Assembly (NCBI GenBank): GCA_004151065.3
Contig: NWUY0300020930.1
Span: forward strand, 4,391 to 26,579
Direction: 5' to 3'
Length of the DNA: 22,189 bases
Source: Larix sibirica
Taxonomy: Eukaryota; Streptophyta; Pinopsida; Pinales; Pinaceae
Made by a program: the position numbers and the translations under genes. Positions 1 to 10,042 of the stretch are shown here, piece by piece (the stretch's first letter is position 1; the number at the start of each line of letters is the position of its first letter). Below the pieces are notes generated by a model. It was not told the origin of the DNA. It was given only the letters and a program-made list of their open reading frames with translations, and searched no databases.

Positions 1-236
1 CCATGTTAAGTTTTGGGTAAAGTTTTGTGCAGTTTTGGCGTGAATAAAGTTAGGGCAAAGTGGTCCGACGAAAAGGGGTCAACTCCGACATAGCGGCCAA
101 GAATCCAGGAAGATGGGCATTTTGAATATGTCAAGGGAGGATTTGGGTAAGTTAGTTACGATTTTTGTCCATGTGCATTAATGAGTGGAGTAGTTGAGTA
201 GTGGGGTAGTGGGAGTGGGGAAGGCTATGTGTGCAC

Positions 237-244
237 TATAAATA
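237..244 (+). promoter_or_regulatory. TATA box candidate TATAAATA
   Basis: This is an exact plant-type TATA element in a GC-richer setting (GGGAGTGGGGAAGG lies just upstream). A poly(A) signal follows about 245 bp downstream, which suits an LTR promoter. It is a sequence match only. Confidence 0.35.
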
Positions 245-484
245 TGTAATGGGTTGGGATTTTTGAGCTTGTTAGTTCATTGGTTAGTTAGTTGATTAGT
301 CCATTGGTGAATCAATACTATGTCTTTTGGTTATCCCTATTTTGGTATGTATGGCGAAGATATTGTATGCTATGATGAAAGAGTCTCATGATCTGCAAGT
401 TGTGTGCGCATATCCACTATAAAAGAAGAAGAAATCTGTAAGTCGTTATAAAAACATGAAGTGCTTATTTCACTGCGACTCATG

Positions 485-494
485 AATAAATAAA
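485..494 (+). terminator. Poly(A) signal candidate AATAAATAAA
   Basis: Two overlapping AATAAA hexamers are followed by a T-rich stretch, downstream of the TATA box at 237. This is compatible with the R region of an LTR. AATAAA is common by chance in AT-rich DNA. Confidence 0.3.
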
Positions 495-780
495 GTGCTT
501 CCGTGGTTTTCTCCCGTTTTGGTTTCCATGTTACCTATGGTGTTCAATGTGCATGAATGATGTGATGATGTGTTACGTATTGTTTTACATTTTGAATATT
601 GATGAATGAATATTAATCATTGTGGTTGTATGAATGATATGGATGTTGTATGGTTAATGGCTTATGTCATAGTTAGTTAAATAACGTATATGCACTCTCG
701 CGAGTTGTTTAAGTGTTATGTATATCGAGATATGAATTGGCATGGTTGGTAGTTTTCTGTCGCACCCCTTCGCTACTACA

Positions 781-1284
781 GAAATATGGTTCCTGCAGTT
801 CCCATAGATACCTCATGTGAGACTTCGCCTATTTCGCAGGTGATACCGAAAGGGTCGGTGTCTTGGGTTTTGTTGGTGTTTAGTTGAGTGAAACCTGGTC
901 GAAGTAGAACTGCACCAACAATATTTAAATCTAAGTTAGAAGAACTAAAACTAGCCACATCTACTATATTACAATTTTCACCATCATTGGCCCAAGTAAA
1001 ATGGAGTTTGGACTTTGTATTTTATTCCGATGGTGATTCCTCAGTTATGTAATTCCCAGTTCAGTCTCTAGAAAATAATTCCCAAGATAGACAATGTAAA
1101 TTGTATAGGTTCATTTGGTCCATCTAGCTATGTGACTATGTGTTTCATGTGAGATTCCTAGTCCATTCAAATATGGTTGTGTTGTCCCTTCCATGGCAAC
1201 CATAAGTGAGACCAATTTGTACCAAAATATACCCGCAACTTTTGTGACCAATCTTTGTTGAGAAAAAAACTGTAAGCCTCATGA
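781..1284. other. Unassigned sequence between LTR-like segment and RNase H remnant
   Basis: I see no recognisable coding motif. If the LTR and the RNase H belong to one element, almost all of gag and pol has been deleted from this interval. Confidence 0.3.
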
Positions 1285-1743
1285 ATGTCAACGACAAGAA
1301 TATCTATGACCCAACATACTATTTGGATTAGAATCTACTTTGATTACTTTTGGGTTAGAAACTACTCTAAAGAGTATCTATGGCTAGGTTGCATATTAAT
1401 TTTTCCACATAAGAAACACACTCTTGTGGCCTATATACTTGAGTTTGGACGCACCAACAATACAACCGAGTATGAGACTTTGCTGGTAAAAACTACCATT
1501 TTAAATATAAAATGTCTAATAGTTTTTGGTGATTCAATGATATGAACTAGATGAATGGTTTGTAAAACTCAATACACAAAAGCAATTTGGCAATTAATGA
1601 AGGTTAAATTAAAAATAAAAAAGAAGACGACAATGCAACATTATGAAGTTAAATGCAAGAAAAGAAGAAGAAGAAAAATAACAATTAAATACATCAAAAA
1701 GAAAAAGGAGAGAAAAGCGTTGGCAATGGGAATGGGAAATTAA
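1285..1743 (+). pseudogene. Ty3/gypsy retrotransposon RNase H domain, decayed
   Basis: The open part (1285-1545, 86 codons) matches the layout of plant Ty3/gypsy RNase H. YFD at residues 18-20 stands where YFDGA is expected, giving the first catalytic Asp. TNNTTEYETLL at about 57-67 supplies the catalytic Glu at 62. FGDS at 81-84 supplies the third acidic residue, Asp83. Just past the stop, a +1 frame reads N-stop-MNGL, which fits the N-Q-M-N-G continuation usual in this domain and shows a frameshift plus a nonsense change. The GA of the first motif is lost and the following A-rich, lysine-coding tail (to 1743) is degenerate. In life this domain removes the RNA strand during reverse transcription. 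The TNN-EYE form is typical of Tat/Athila-type elements. No functional product is expected. Confidence 0.72.
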
Positions 1744-2568
1744 AGGTTAAGTCTTTTGGCCTTCCCCAGTACCCCCATCTATGCATACATCTTCTTGTAA
1801 TTGCACTCACAAAAGGATTTTGTTGGCCAAGAGCTAAGGATGCGCAAGAGCATGGTTATGTAAATTATTGAATGGACAATAGAGCCTTGAACTGCATTGC
1901 AACCCAAGATTACCAAAATCAAATATGAGCAAGCATTCAAAGTCGGTTTTCCAATTTGTGTTTCTAGGATAAAATATGTGTCTCAATTATGGAATTGATT
2001 TTATTATGGCGTGATATTTGTGGGATGATACTGTATTTTTAGTTTTTTTGTAGCAATTTCTTGTGAGAATATCTTATCTGTGTTTAATGTGTTGCTCTTA
2101 GTTGTGTTAATGGTTATAATGAAGAATTGCAAACTACATTTCTATTGGGTCTTACTTAGAAATCAATTGTTTTCTCAAGTATTACGTGAATGCCAACAAC
2201 TCTAACATAGCCACCATCCATTCCATTCCAAATCAGAGGTCGAGGGCTATTGTAAGCTGATCGTTGCAATTAACTAACCAAGCTTCTATTTTTATCACTA
2301 AACACTAATGGATTTATACCTCTACAAGACGTTGTGTAGTTGTGCAACCTACACACAACATTAGTAGTATCTTGAGGTCATATGCTCTCATTCACTAGCC
2401 ATACATAATGATCGATGGATGATTGAGGTTGTATGCCTCTTATACAGGTTGTACGCACCTCCAATAGCCTACACATAGTATTTTCATGGAGATTGAGGCC
2501 ATGCACAACTTGGGTAAGCATGTCAGTGTTGTTATTAGGTTGTTCATTGAGTGTGTGGTCGTATCTAA
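1744..2568. other. Non-coding, no recognised feature
   Basis: This is AT-rich sequence without a convincing reading frame on either strand. A weak internal similarity exists between about 2347-2383 and 2467-2503 (CCTACACA and GAGGTCATATGC-like words), too diverged to call a repeat firmly. Confidence 0.4.
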
Positions 2569-2826
2569 CATTTGAATGGTTGAATATAATAATGGTGGCA
2601 TAAATTTGCATACTAATAAAACATTGGATTTACCTATGTTAAAGCATGATTCCATTGTCAAGTTGCGTTCCACTTAGTTTTGTTTGTCCCATTATCAGTC
2701 ATTTGGTTGAATTTAATAATGGAGGCATAAATTTGCATACCAACAAAACAATGGATTTACATCTATTAATGGATGTCTCCATTTCCAAATTGTGTGTCAC
2801 TTAGTTGAGTTTGTCCCATTATCAAT
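2569..2826. repeat. Tandem duplication, two units of about 130 bp
   Basis: Unit 1 (2569-2699) and unit 2 (2700-2826) share the same word order. Both start CATTTG...GGTTGAAT, run through GGCATAAATTTGCATAC, AAAACA-TTGGATTTAC, CACTTAGTT and end TTTGTCCCATTATCA-TCA. They differ by scattered substitutions and small indels, so the duplication is not recent. No coding content is recognised. Confidence 0.8.
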
Positions 2827-3843
2827 CATTTGGCACTTTGTGGTTTGCCTCTTCTTTCACTAATCGTTGGAACTACCCATACATTTATCATGTGTTGCCT
2901 TGTATTGGAATATTCACATATATATAGTCATGTTGGAATTTCATTGTCCTCGATGAAGCATTATGTATTGTAGCAATATATAATGTTGATTGTTGGATTG
3001 ACAACATTAGAAATTGGCACATTGACTCATTTGTAAAATTGAAGACAATGTTATCCCTTTGATAGTGCTAAAACAATTCATGCTGTGGTTCTTGGCTTGA
3101 GTTTGAATCGTAAAGGAAAGCATTTCCATTTTATCCATGTTAGAGTTGCATATATATTCATATGTCATTGCTAGAGTGTTAAACTATATGCCCTCTAATG
3201 TGGGCTTGACTTCATCTCCGCTAGAGCTATTTATATTGCATTTAATATTGGTAGAAACAAGTGGCAATAAAGTGTTCCCTCACTTGGAACTAATAGAGCA
3301 GTCATCTATTCACAAAATTACAGGGCAGTAATCCATTTATCATTGAAGTATTGTAATAAAAGTGTTGGGTTAAATATTTTGGTACAAGTGACCTTGGATT
3401 CAAGATACCAATTCATACCAAGAGTAAATTTAAATTCCCATTGTCTTATGTCCAATAAAGAAAGCTATAGACTTGGCATTGGCTCAAAGGAGGAATGTTG
3501 GTTTGACATATATCATTTAATGAAACATTAAACATAGTCCATTCATTTCATTTATTGATGAATCTTGAGTATTAAGCATACTACAACCCGTATAATTGGG
3601 AGTTCCTTATAAGGATTCAATTTAATTCCAAACAATTAAATTGACCAGCAATGAGTTTGTTGATTGGCATATCGAAGAACAACGATTTGTTTTTCTCATA
3701 GCATCAGTAGGGTGCAATTGTTTTCCATTTGTTGGTTTCTTCCTTGACATTGCAAAGCTGACAATAGAACCATCTTTTAAGGTTGTCCAAAGAATAGTGT
3801 TGCAGAGAAGATTGCACCTATAATTGCAATTTAGAACAAAGGC
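2827..3843. other. Non-coding, no recognised feature
   Basis: Short open frames around 3137-3331, 3343-3531 and 3641-3823 carry no motif I recognise and have low-complexity AT-biased codons. I treat the interval as old repeat or intergenic DNA. Confidence 0.4.
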
Positions 3844-3969
3844 CTAAAAATCAATAATGAAGGCAGAGAACTTGGAATCAAATGCCTCAAAATGAGTTAT
3901 GAAAGTGGAGAAATTGGCATCAAAGGCCTCAAAATAAATTATGAAGGCAAAGAACTTGGCATCACACAG
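3844..3969 (+). repeat. Three tandem 42-bp units with a 14-codon period
   Basis: The units are 3844-3885, 3886-3927 and 3928-3969, each exactly 42 bp. Each begins CT(A/C)AAAAT and contains GAA..GG/TGGAGAA and TTGG(A/C)ATCA. In plus frame 1 the three are stop-free and read as 14-residue repeats of the form LKI(N/S)YE(G)(K/R)ELGIK. A unit length divisible by three and the silent or conservative differences suggest a former coding repeat. No longer reading frame supports it today. Confidence 0.8.
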
Positions 3970-4141
3970 AGAACATATATCGGACTTATTTTTTGTAGAG
4001 GATCCATGTAGGTGAAGTGGGTGGGATATAAGTCACTCATTTACAAATCATTCTGAAATAGTAGCGAGGTAGGTAAATAATTCTATCTACTATGTTTTGC
4101 CTCATTTAATTTTTTATCAAACTAAGGTATGGAATCCAATT

Positions 4142-4227
4142 AATGAATTGGATGCATTTAATATTGATTTTATTCGTCATTCTAAAATTGCAATGTTGAT
4201 GCTCTAGCTAAAGCTGCTTCTAGATGA
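4142..4227 (+). pseudogene. RNase H C-terminal scrap
   Basis: A frame reading DFIRHSK, then after a one-base loss NCNVDALAKAASR and a stop, matches the tail of retroelement RNase H domains, where an R-x-x-N-x-x-A-D-x-L-A-K motif carries the last catalytic Asp. Here the Asp is at 4198-4200. Nothing of the upstream domain can be traced, so the parent element type (LINE or LTR) is undetermined. The sequence directly after the stop is the first unit of a tandem duplication, which may be its 3' tail. Confidence 0.35.
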
Positions 4228-4616
4228 TTAGATACATGGACTCATTTTCTTATTAATCTCTTATTATTTTTTTAAACTGTAATGTATATTATGTTGCTTT
4301 TGAACCAACAATTTTTTGTGCGCATTGTTTTGGACAATTCATTGTGGTACAATCTTTTTCTTGACAATTCTCTTTTGTAATATATATTTTTATGGCTTTT
4401 TCATATAGGCTTTTGGATGTTTAGATACACAAACTTATTTTCTTATTAATTTATTATTATTATTTTGAATTATAATGTAGACCTACTATGTTACTTTTGA
4501 AGCATCAATTTTGGTGTGCATTGTTTTGGACAATTCAGCAAGGTACACTTTTTTCTCTTGACAATTCTCCTTTGTAATATATATATTTTCCCCTTCTTCT
4601 TATGGTTTCTTCAAAC
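4223..4616. repeat. Tandem duplication, two units of about 195 bp
   Basis: Unit 1 runs 4223-4415 and unit 2 from 4416 to about 4616. Shared words in order are GAT-TTAGATACA, TTATTTTCTTATTAAT, TATGTT-CTTTTGAA, GCATTGTTTTGGACAATTCA, TCTTGACAATTCTC, TTTGTAATATATAT and TATGG(C/T)TT. The units are AT-rich and non-coding. Unit 1 begins at the stop codon of the RNase H scrap, so the duplicated block could be the 3' untranslated tail of that element. Confidence 0.75.
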
Positions 4617-5040
4617 TTGTAGAGGAATGAATTATTTCATTAACATAATTCTCAAAATGGCCAAAGGCCTTATTTTGGTCAAAGACCTGGAGTTTAGAGA
4701 AACATTGAATATAACATCAATGAGTTGTCCAACAAATTACTTTTAAATAAACTTTGAAAATTTTGAGTGTGGCTAAAGGTTGAAAATGATAATGTAACTT
4801 TGATTCCAATTAAATGAACAAAATTTCATCTACTTACAAAATATCCAACATAAGAAGGACCATAGATAGAATCCATGTAGGACAAGTAATGTAAATATAT
4901 AAAGTATGATTGAATAGATGGATTGGTCACAATGCAACGAGATAGTATACTTATATGCATTAACCAGTCACCGTGGTTGATAGGTCATGTCCTTCATTCG
5001 TTCATGCCTTTTAAGTAAGCTGTGTCATTTCGCAATATAT
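4617..5040. other. Non-coding, no recognised feature
   Basis: I see no coding motif, TIR or repeat structure in this stretch. Confidence 0.4.
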
Positions 5041-5102
5041 ACATACATACACACATACATACATGTGTGTGTGTGTGTGTTGTGTTGTACACACACACAC
5101 AC
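5041..5102. repeat. Compound microsatellite with inverted GT and AC tracts
   Basis: ACAT repeats (5041-5063) lead into an uninterrupted (GT)8 at 5065-5080. An 8-base spacer TGTGTTGT and then (AC)7 at 5089-5102 follow. The GT and AC tracts are self-complementary and could form a hairpin of about 14 bp, or alternating purine-pyrimidine Z-DNA. The tract forms the downstream edge of the pseudogene on the minus strand. Confidence 0.9.
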
Positions 5103-6438
5103 TTCATGACAGTTACTTCTTCTTAATCTCTCCTCTCCAAAGCGGTAAGGTGCCAAAACTTCTCCCTCTACTATAGCTAATTTAGCATTACTTATGTCAT
5201 ATGATCCTATGAACAATTTCAAGGTAGGCTATGGGGATTTCTTATCCCTCATTAAAGAAGCTCCAAGTCTATAAAGATATGTTTGGTAGGCAATCTCCTA
5301 AATTACAAGCTTATATGAAATGAACTTAGGTAGGAAATGAGGAGGTTTGGAAGCCCTGTAGAATCTAAGACATGTATGGCTCTCCATCACATACCAATCT
5401 CTTGGGGTGTTTGTTGCCTACATTTCTTCCTTAATCATGCAAGGGATGGTTTGTAGAAAATCAGAGTGTAGAGAAGAGCTATGAAGTTATCACATATGTG
5501 TGCGTATTCACTCATGTACTTATGTTCCCATGGTATTTGGTAATATACATGTATTGGCTTGTTCTCTGGTTTCCATTTCCATATGAACCCTAAAAAATGA
5601 TTTGTTGAGGATACAATGTCCAACCAGTACGAAGAAATGAAGAATTCTAGGTGGGTGCCCACAATGTGTATTTTGCTTTGTTGATGGTGTCTCTCATGGT
5701 TGTAGACAATATGTTGGCCTAATTGAAAACCTTTCCAACCTCCACTATTTGGCACAACAATGAAATGCAATAGTTTTTTGAATTGAGCACCATCCTTTTC
5801 CCCATACAATCTACTTACTAGTGCAACTACATATCTATATGGGGGTATAAGGCAAGCAGTTGGATAAATGTCCTTTTGACATGACTTGAACACCTTTTCT
5901 TTTACCATGACCTTTATAGAATCCGATGGTAATTTTTATCTATGGCAAATTGTGTCACCCACTCATCTATCATGCTTACTTTTGCTTTGGGAAGCTTGTA
6001 GTAGATATCTAGACTTGAAGGTTGAAATAAAGCTATGGTGTTTCCATTATCATTCTTTATTAGCTCTGTGTTAATGTCGATATCATTGCGCAACCATGAA
6101 ACCACCTTTTCTACTGACATAAGGAGTTGCATGGTAGTCACTTCGTGGAAGTGAGATGTTCTATTGTTTTGGTATACTACTAGGTCTGGGTCTCATTCTC
6201 TTAGTTGTAAGGATAGCTCTAGGTAATTCTCCTCTTTGAACATATAGTAGATTTTTCACCATTGCAGGTTTTAACCTAGAACCATCTTGCATTTGATATC
6301 TCCATAAAATGGCTTGGAAACTTCTTCAACTATTGGATTTGTCAAAATTTCTTCTTCCCGAGCAACTTGTTGAGATTTTCCTCTAGATTGCCTTTTGAGA
6401 GGCACAATAATATCATGTACTTCATCATAATAAAAACA
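5103..6438 (-). pseudogene. Uncharacterised large protein, decayed; possible retroelement-associated family
   Basis: Reading right to left, a coding frame can be followed from about 6438 (FYYDEVHDIIVPLKRQ) to the microsatellite near 5103. It shifts near 6317 and 6250 and carries in-frame stops near 6200, 5910, 5436, 5305 and 5230. The longest open parts are 5914-6141 and 5435-5908 (157 codons). Notable words are NDIDINTELIKN, NTIALFQPSSLDIYYKLPKA, DEWVTQF, YPTACLIPPYRYVVALVSRLYG, IHVYYQIPWEHKY and, after the stops, KPPHFLPKFISYKL and EGEVLAPYRFGEERLRR. There is no signal peptide, membrane segment or catalytic motif I can name. I recall similar hypothetical proteins of several hundred residues in gymnosperm data, unverified. 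The frame is long and the composition protein-like, so it was certainly coding once. Function is unknown. Confidence 0.6.
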
Positions 6439-7769
6439 CTAACCATTAATATTATTGGCAATTATAAACATAATCCATCCATGGTTTGCTCTTTAATAGT
6501 TAATGTGTGTGGTGGTTATGATAAGCTTATGGGAAACAAGACTTGTTCAATAAACCTCATCTCTAACTAATAGCTCATGCTTTGGACCATGAAGTGCCTA
6601 TCTATACAAGCATTGCTTGTGAGAATGTCTTAGGTGAGTGTTTGAGTAAAACATGTAATTTCTAATAGATAGTTTGGCCATAACAACATATCAAGCATTT
6701 ATCTGATGAGATCAAGACTTATGATTCTAAAGAATAGCTTTCCAATGCATTGATATGAGGTTGAGCCCTCAAGGATGCAAGTGCATAAGTTTTCCTCAAT
6801 TTGGAAAGCTTCATTTATGAGAATTCTCATAATGAAAATCAAATTACAGGGCTAGAGAGCTCTATATAGAAAATTATTAAATAGATTAGCATACAAGGTT
6901 TTCACACAATCCCCCCATAGGCCATAGAGCGATGTAAAAGAATAGGTTTGGTAACCTCTTACGTGAGTGAAACCTATTCACAATGGGAAGTGAAAGCTCA
7001 AATCATATGGTTGGATCGACCCTATCTTTGATGCAAGTGTTGGTAAGAATGATATAAATGCATAGAGGTGGGTGAACCACACTTTTAATCCTGCGATAAC
7101 TGACAAGGATATTCAAAGCTTTAGCTAGCTGGACAATGTGCCTTCTTTTAAATTTAGAAATTTTGATGCCAAATATATTGACACGTGGAAGCTATAGGAC
7201 CAAAGATAGTTGGACCAAGAGATTTGCAAAGGATTTGAGAAAAACGACAACATTTGCAAATGATTTAAGAAAAATAGCGACATGCTAACTTATTTTCTTT
7301 TAAATAAAAAATATTCACCCCGCAATTATTATCCAAGAAGACATTGAGAATACAATATAGGTAGTCGTGAAACTAACTTGTGAATAAGCAATAGGTGTCA
7401 GGGTTAGTTGCAAGTAGGTAGAAGCGTTGAGTTTCTTCATTTGATCCTTATGTGGGAGTAAATGTTTCCTCTAATTGTTGGTGCTTGCCAAAAACAATTT
7501 CAAACTTGAGTGTGATAGAAAATGTTTTTTTTTCACCAAGAAAAAATTATACTTGATATTCATAATATAATCAAAGTATACATTTGAAATCATCCAGAAA
7601 GTATTATCATACTAAGTATTATCATAGTAGGTGTTTCACTTCGCAAGTTCATAGAACTCCAACAAAGCAATATTCTATAGTCTAAAAACATGAAATTAAT
7701 ATAAAAAAAGAGTAAGCTATGAATTTCAAAAAGAGAAATGTACTTAGAGTACATTGCCACACCAAAATT
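6439..7769. other. Non-coding, possible 3' tail of LINE at right
   Basis: No coding motif is recognised between the pseudogene and the LINE. A run of nine T at 7525-7533 could be the poly(A) tail of the minus-strand LINE whose RNase H ends near 7770. A short perfect palindrome sits at 6815-6832. Confidence 0.35.
6815..6832. repeat. Perfect 18-bp palindrome
   Basis: TTATGAGAA is followed directly by its reverse complement TTCTCATAA. With one bulged base the symmetry extends to CATT and AATG outside. No function is evident. Confidence 0.6.
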
Positions 7770-8225
7770 TGATGGTAAAAAAAGAGGAATGGAACCTTGA
7801 TATATCACATTTGAATCCACCCATTCTTCATAGAAGATAATGCCCTCTCCTTAGACCAGAGCTTTTTTCAACATGAATTCAACTTCAATGCTAAACTCTC
7901 TGTAGATATGGTAATATTGCAACGATTGAAAGGTGGCTTGAATACTCTTGATCCTATATTACCACCATTCCAAGAGAACAACTTATAAGTTGCATTTGTG
8001 TTGTGCCCAGTCTATAATTACCTTTGAATCGCCCACAATTTGTAGATATAAAATATTCTTCTGTTGAGCAAAATATAATAATTTACAAAAAGCTACCAGC
8101 TCACTTCTACTATTTGTGCCCCTGTCGCAAGCCATCACATCTTAAAAGAGTGATTGTTCGTTAGTTTAAAACCGTCCTAGCTCTAGAGACAACTCCACCT
8201 TCCTGTGAGGCACCATCGAAGAATC
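7770..8225 (-). pseudogene. LINE RNase H domain, decayed
   Basis: The RNase H-like domain found at the C-terminus of some plant LINEs is readable in pieces. FFDGAS at 8223-8206 gives the first Asp. After a frameshift near 8130, MACDRGTNSRSELVAF gives the Glu. VGDSKVIIDWA gives the second Asp, and the frame stops at 7983. A further piece reads HIYREFSIEVEFMLKKALV, the usual HVYRE-N-EAD-L-K-AL tail, with the last catalytic Asp replaced by Glu. It joins the zf-RVT part in frame, separated by a single TAA at 8236-8238. The domain would remove the RNA strand from the cDNA hybrid. It is not functional here. Confidence 0.78.
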
Positions 8226-8235
8226 CAATAGGAAA

Positions 8236-8830
8236 TTACATATAAAAACTATAAGAAGAAATCATTCTAGCATGTTCATTCCTTTTAACCTTGTGACTTT
8301 CCTTAAAAGTACCCAACGTAGAAAGACACAATCTCAAGGCATTCATGGGTCTATCTTCGAACATGACAACATTCATGTGCTTCCAAATAGTCCAGCTAAT
8401 ATAAACATGTAATTCATACCACATCTTGTCCACATAAAACCAATGTTGAAGACAAAGCTCAAACATACCTACACACCACATCTTGGAAAGCTGCGAGTTA
8501 CTTATCACTTCCATCCATACCAGCTGAGAAAACTCGTAATGGATAAATAGATTATCAATGGTTTCTTCCTCCTTTCTACACAAAATACAAAAACTAGGAC
8601 CCTATCCTCCCCTTTTCACAAGATTATTGCAGGTCAGTACCTTATTTTCCAGTACCAGCCAACAAAACATTTCAATTTTAATGGACATTTCCAAAGCCTC
8701 AATTTAGAATTCCACCATTTGACCTCTACATCCCATTTCGATACTATGATAGATTCAAATACCAATTTCGCTATAACTTTACCACTATTCTCGTTCCAAG
8801 ACCAAAGCAGATATTAGTTTTCATTTAACA
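8236..8830 (-). pseudogene. LINE linker and zf-RVT (zinc-binding RT) domain
   Basis: LLWSWNENSGKVIAKLVFE (about 8800-8750) and WKCPLKLKCF match the K-x-x-P-x-K-x-x-x-F stretch that precedes the zinc-binding part of plant LINE ORF2. After two stops and a frameshift the open frame 8583-8236 reads CRKEEETIDNLF, then EFSQLVW and SWTIWKHMNVVMFEDRP, the normal zf-RVT pattern of C-x-x-C, EET-HLF-C, VW and IW-WK-RN-F. The HC pair after the first cysteine is eroded (HYEF instead of HCEF), so zinc binding would be impaired. Confidence 0.8.
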
Positions 8831-9117
8831 AATGTATTCCCATGTGCATTAAACCTTTAATGAAGAGATTCCATTAAACTTCAAAAGCTCCCGAAAGACC
8901 CAGATCCACCGTTTGTTCCCATCTCTATCGCCTATGAATTGCAGCTTCCATATCATAAACCTATGCTAAAACAAATATTCCCTTTGCCCTAAGCTCTGTT
9001 ATTAAATCATCATATAAAGAAAAAAATTGCACCTCCTATGAAAGGATCCTCTCCCACCCTAATCTTCAAACCATTCCCGGGCTTCCAGGCCAACTAGTCG
9101 GTCATTACGTCATTGGA

Positions 9118-9513
9118 CTAATTTAAGAGGCCACACCAAATATTTGAACCCCCCACAGAAGTATGAACTTGATGCAACCAAGTTGTAGGGATTTTTCCTT
9201 CATAATGGTACTCCACAAGCCACCAAGAAAAAAAAGCTTTCCCAAAGTCAAAGATATTCTTTAGGCCCCAACCCCCAAACTTTTTAGGGGTGCAATTCTT
9301 TCCTAGCTCACCAGGTGATATTTCTTTTGATTTTTTGTTTCCAAACCATAAAAATCTAAAACACCTCTGCTTGATCCTTTCTATAATGAATTTGGGTATT
9401 TTAGATAGCAATAACCAATATACAGGAATGTTCTCCAATATTGATTTGACAAGAATCAATCTGCCTCCCAACGAAAACCAATGAAAGCACCATTTCTCCA
9501 TTCTTTTCCACAT
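9118..9513 (-). pseudogene. LINE RT thumb/connector segment
   Basis: The 131-codon frame carries WCFHWFSLGGRLILVKSILE, IPVYWLLLSKIPKFII, FRFLWFG and GGWGLKNIFDFGKAF. This is the characteristic post-palm block of plant LINE RT (W-LS-GGR-LVKSVL-IPVYW-IP-FLW-GG-G). It is the best preserved open stretch of this LINE. LINE copy 2 has the same block at 15829-15332, more broken. Confidence 0.88.
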
Positions 9514-9633
9514 TCTTCAAAATCCACATCCAATCCACTTTCATGTAGCTATTAGGTTTTGAAAAATAACCTAGATATTTTAATACTTTCTCAATAGGTT
9601 CTACCTTATAAGGGAGAATCTAAAGAAGTTGTC

Positions 9634-9930
9634 AAGGAAAATTTTAGGGGCAAAATTTAGCCCATGGGCTATTTTTCGACCTTTTATTCCCAAAAAATAT
9701 TTGCTAATTTGTCTTTTTTTCAAAGATGATCCGCCCAAATTCCATGGGATGGTTTTTTTTTACTCTAAAAATGGCCAAAATTGTCCAACAATATATATAA
9801 ATTCCTTGGAAATTTGAATATATATTTTTTTAAATCGCCAAACATTTTATGGTTGCAAATTTAAGAATTAGTAAGATTCGCCAAGGTTTGCACACTTTGA
9901 TCAAATTATGGATCCTTAAAAATTTACCTA
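9634..9930. mobile_element. 297-bp MITE, Mutator-like, inserted in the LINE
   Basis: GAAGTTGTC occurs at 9625-9633 and again at 9931-9939, a perfect 9-bp direct repeat, the target-duplication length of Mutator-like transposons. The ends are imperfect inverted repeats: AAGGAAAATTTT at the left against TAGGTAAATTTT at the right (reverse complement), 10 of 12 matching. LINE copy 2 has the uninterrupted site near 15857-15870 (AAGAAGTCGTCCCTCAAAAT), so the insertion and its ends are defined by comparison. The element is AT-rich and non-coding, and a 14-bp palindrome TAGCCCATGGGCTA lies at 9658-9671. It would need a transposase supplied elsewhere. Confidence 0.85.
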
Positions 9931-10042
9931 GAAGTTGTCCCTCAAAATCTTCCCTTATTCTAGATTCTAGAAAACTAATCTTTTCTACACTAGCCTACAT
10001 TTATGTAGCTTCACAAAAGGTATCCAAACATTCCTTGAAGAC

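Larger units (their letters stand above)
1..780 (+). repeat. LTR-like or promoter-like segment, probably the end of an old Ty3/gypsy element
   Basis: There is no coding sequence. The stretch has the order expected in a plant LTR: a TATA box at 237-244, a second TATA-like site at 418-424 and a poly(A) signal at 485-494. A Ty3/gypsy RNase H remnant follows at 1285. The left end lies outside the window. The right end is uncertain; sequence ending CTACTACA near 779 is a possible LTR end because it is followed by a TGG triplet, but I cannot match a primer-binding site with confidence. It could also be a decayed gene promoter. Confidence 0.35.

Noticed and set aside
1555-1743. Open frame with a run of lysine and arginine codons
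   Set aside because: It is an A-rich tail after the decayed RNase H; its basic composition follows from purine-rich DNA, not from a nuclear-signal protein.
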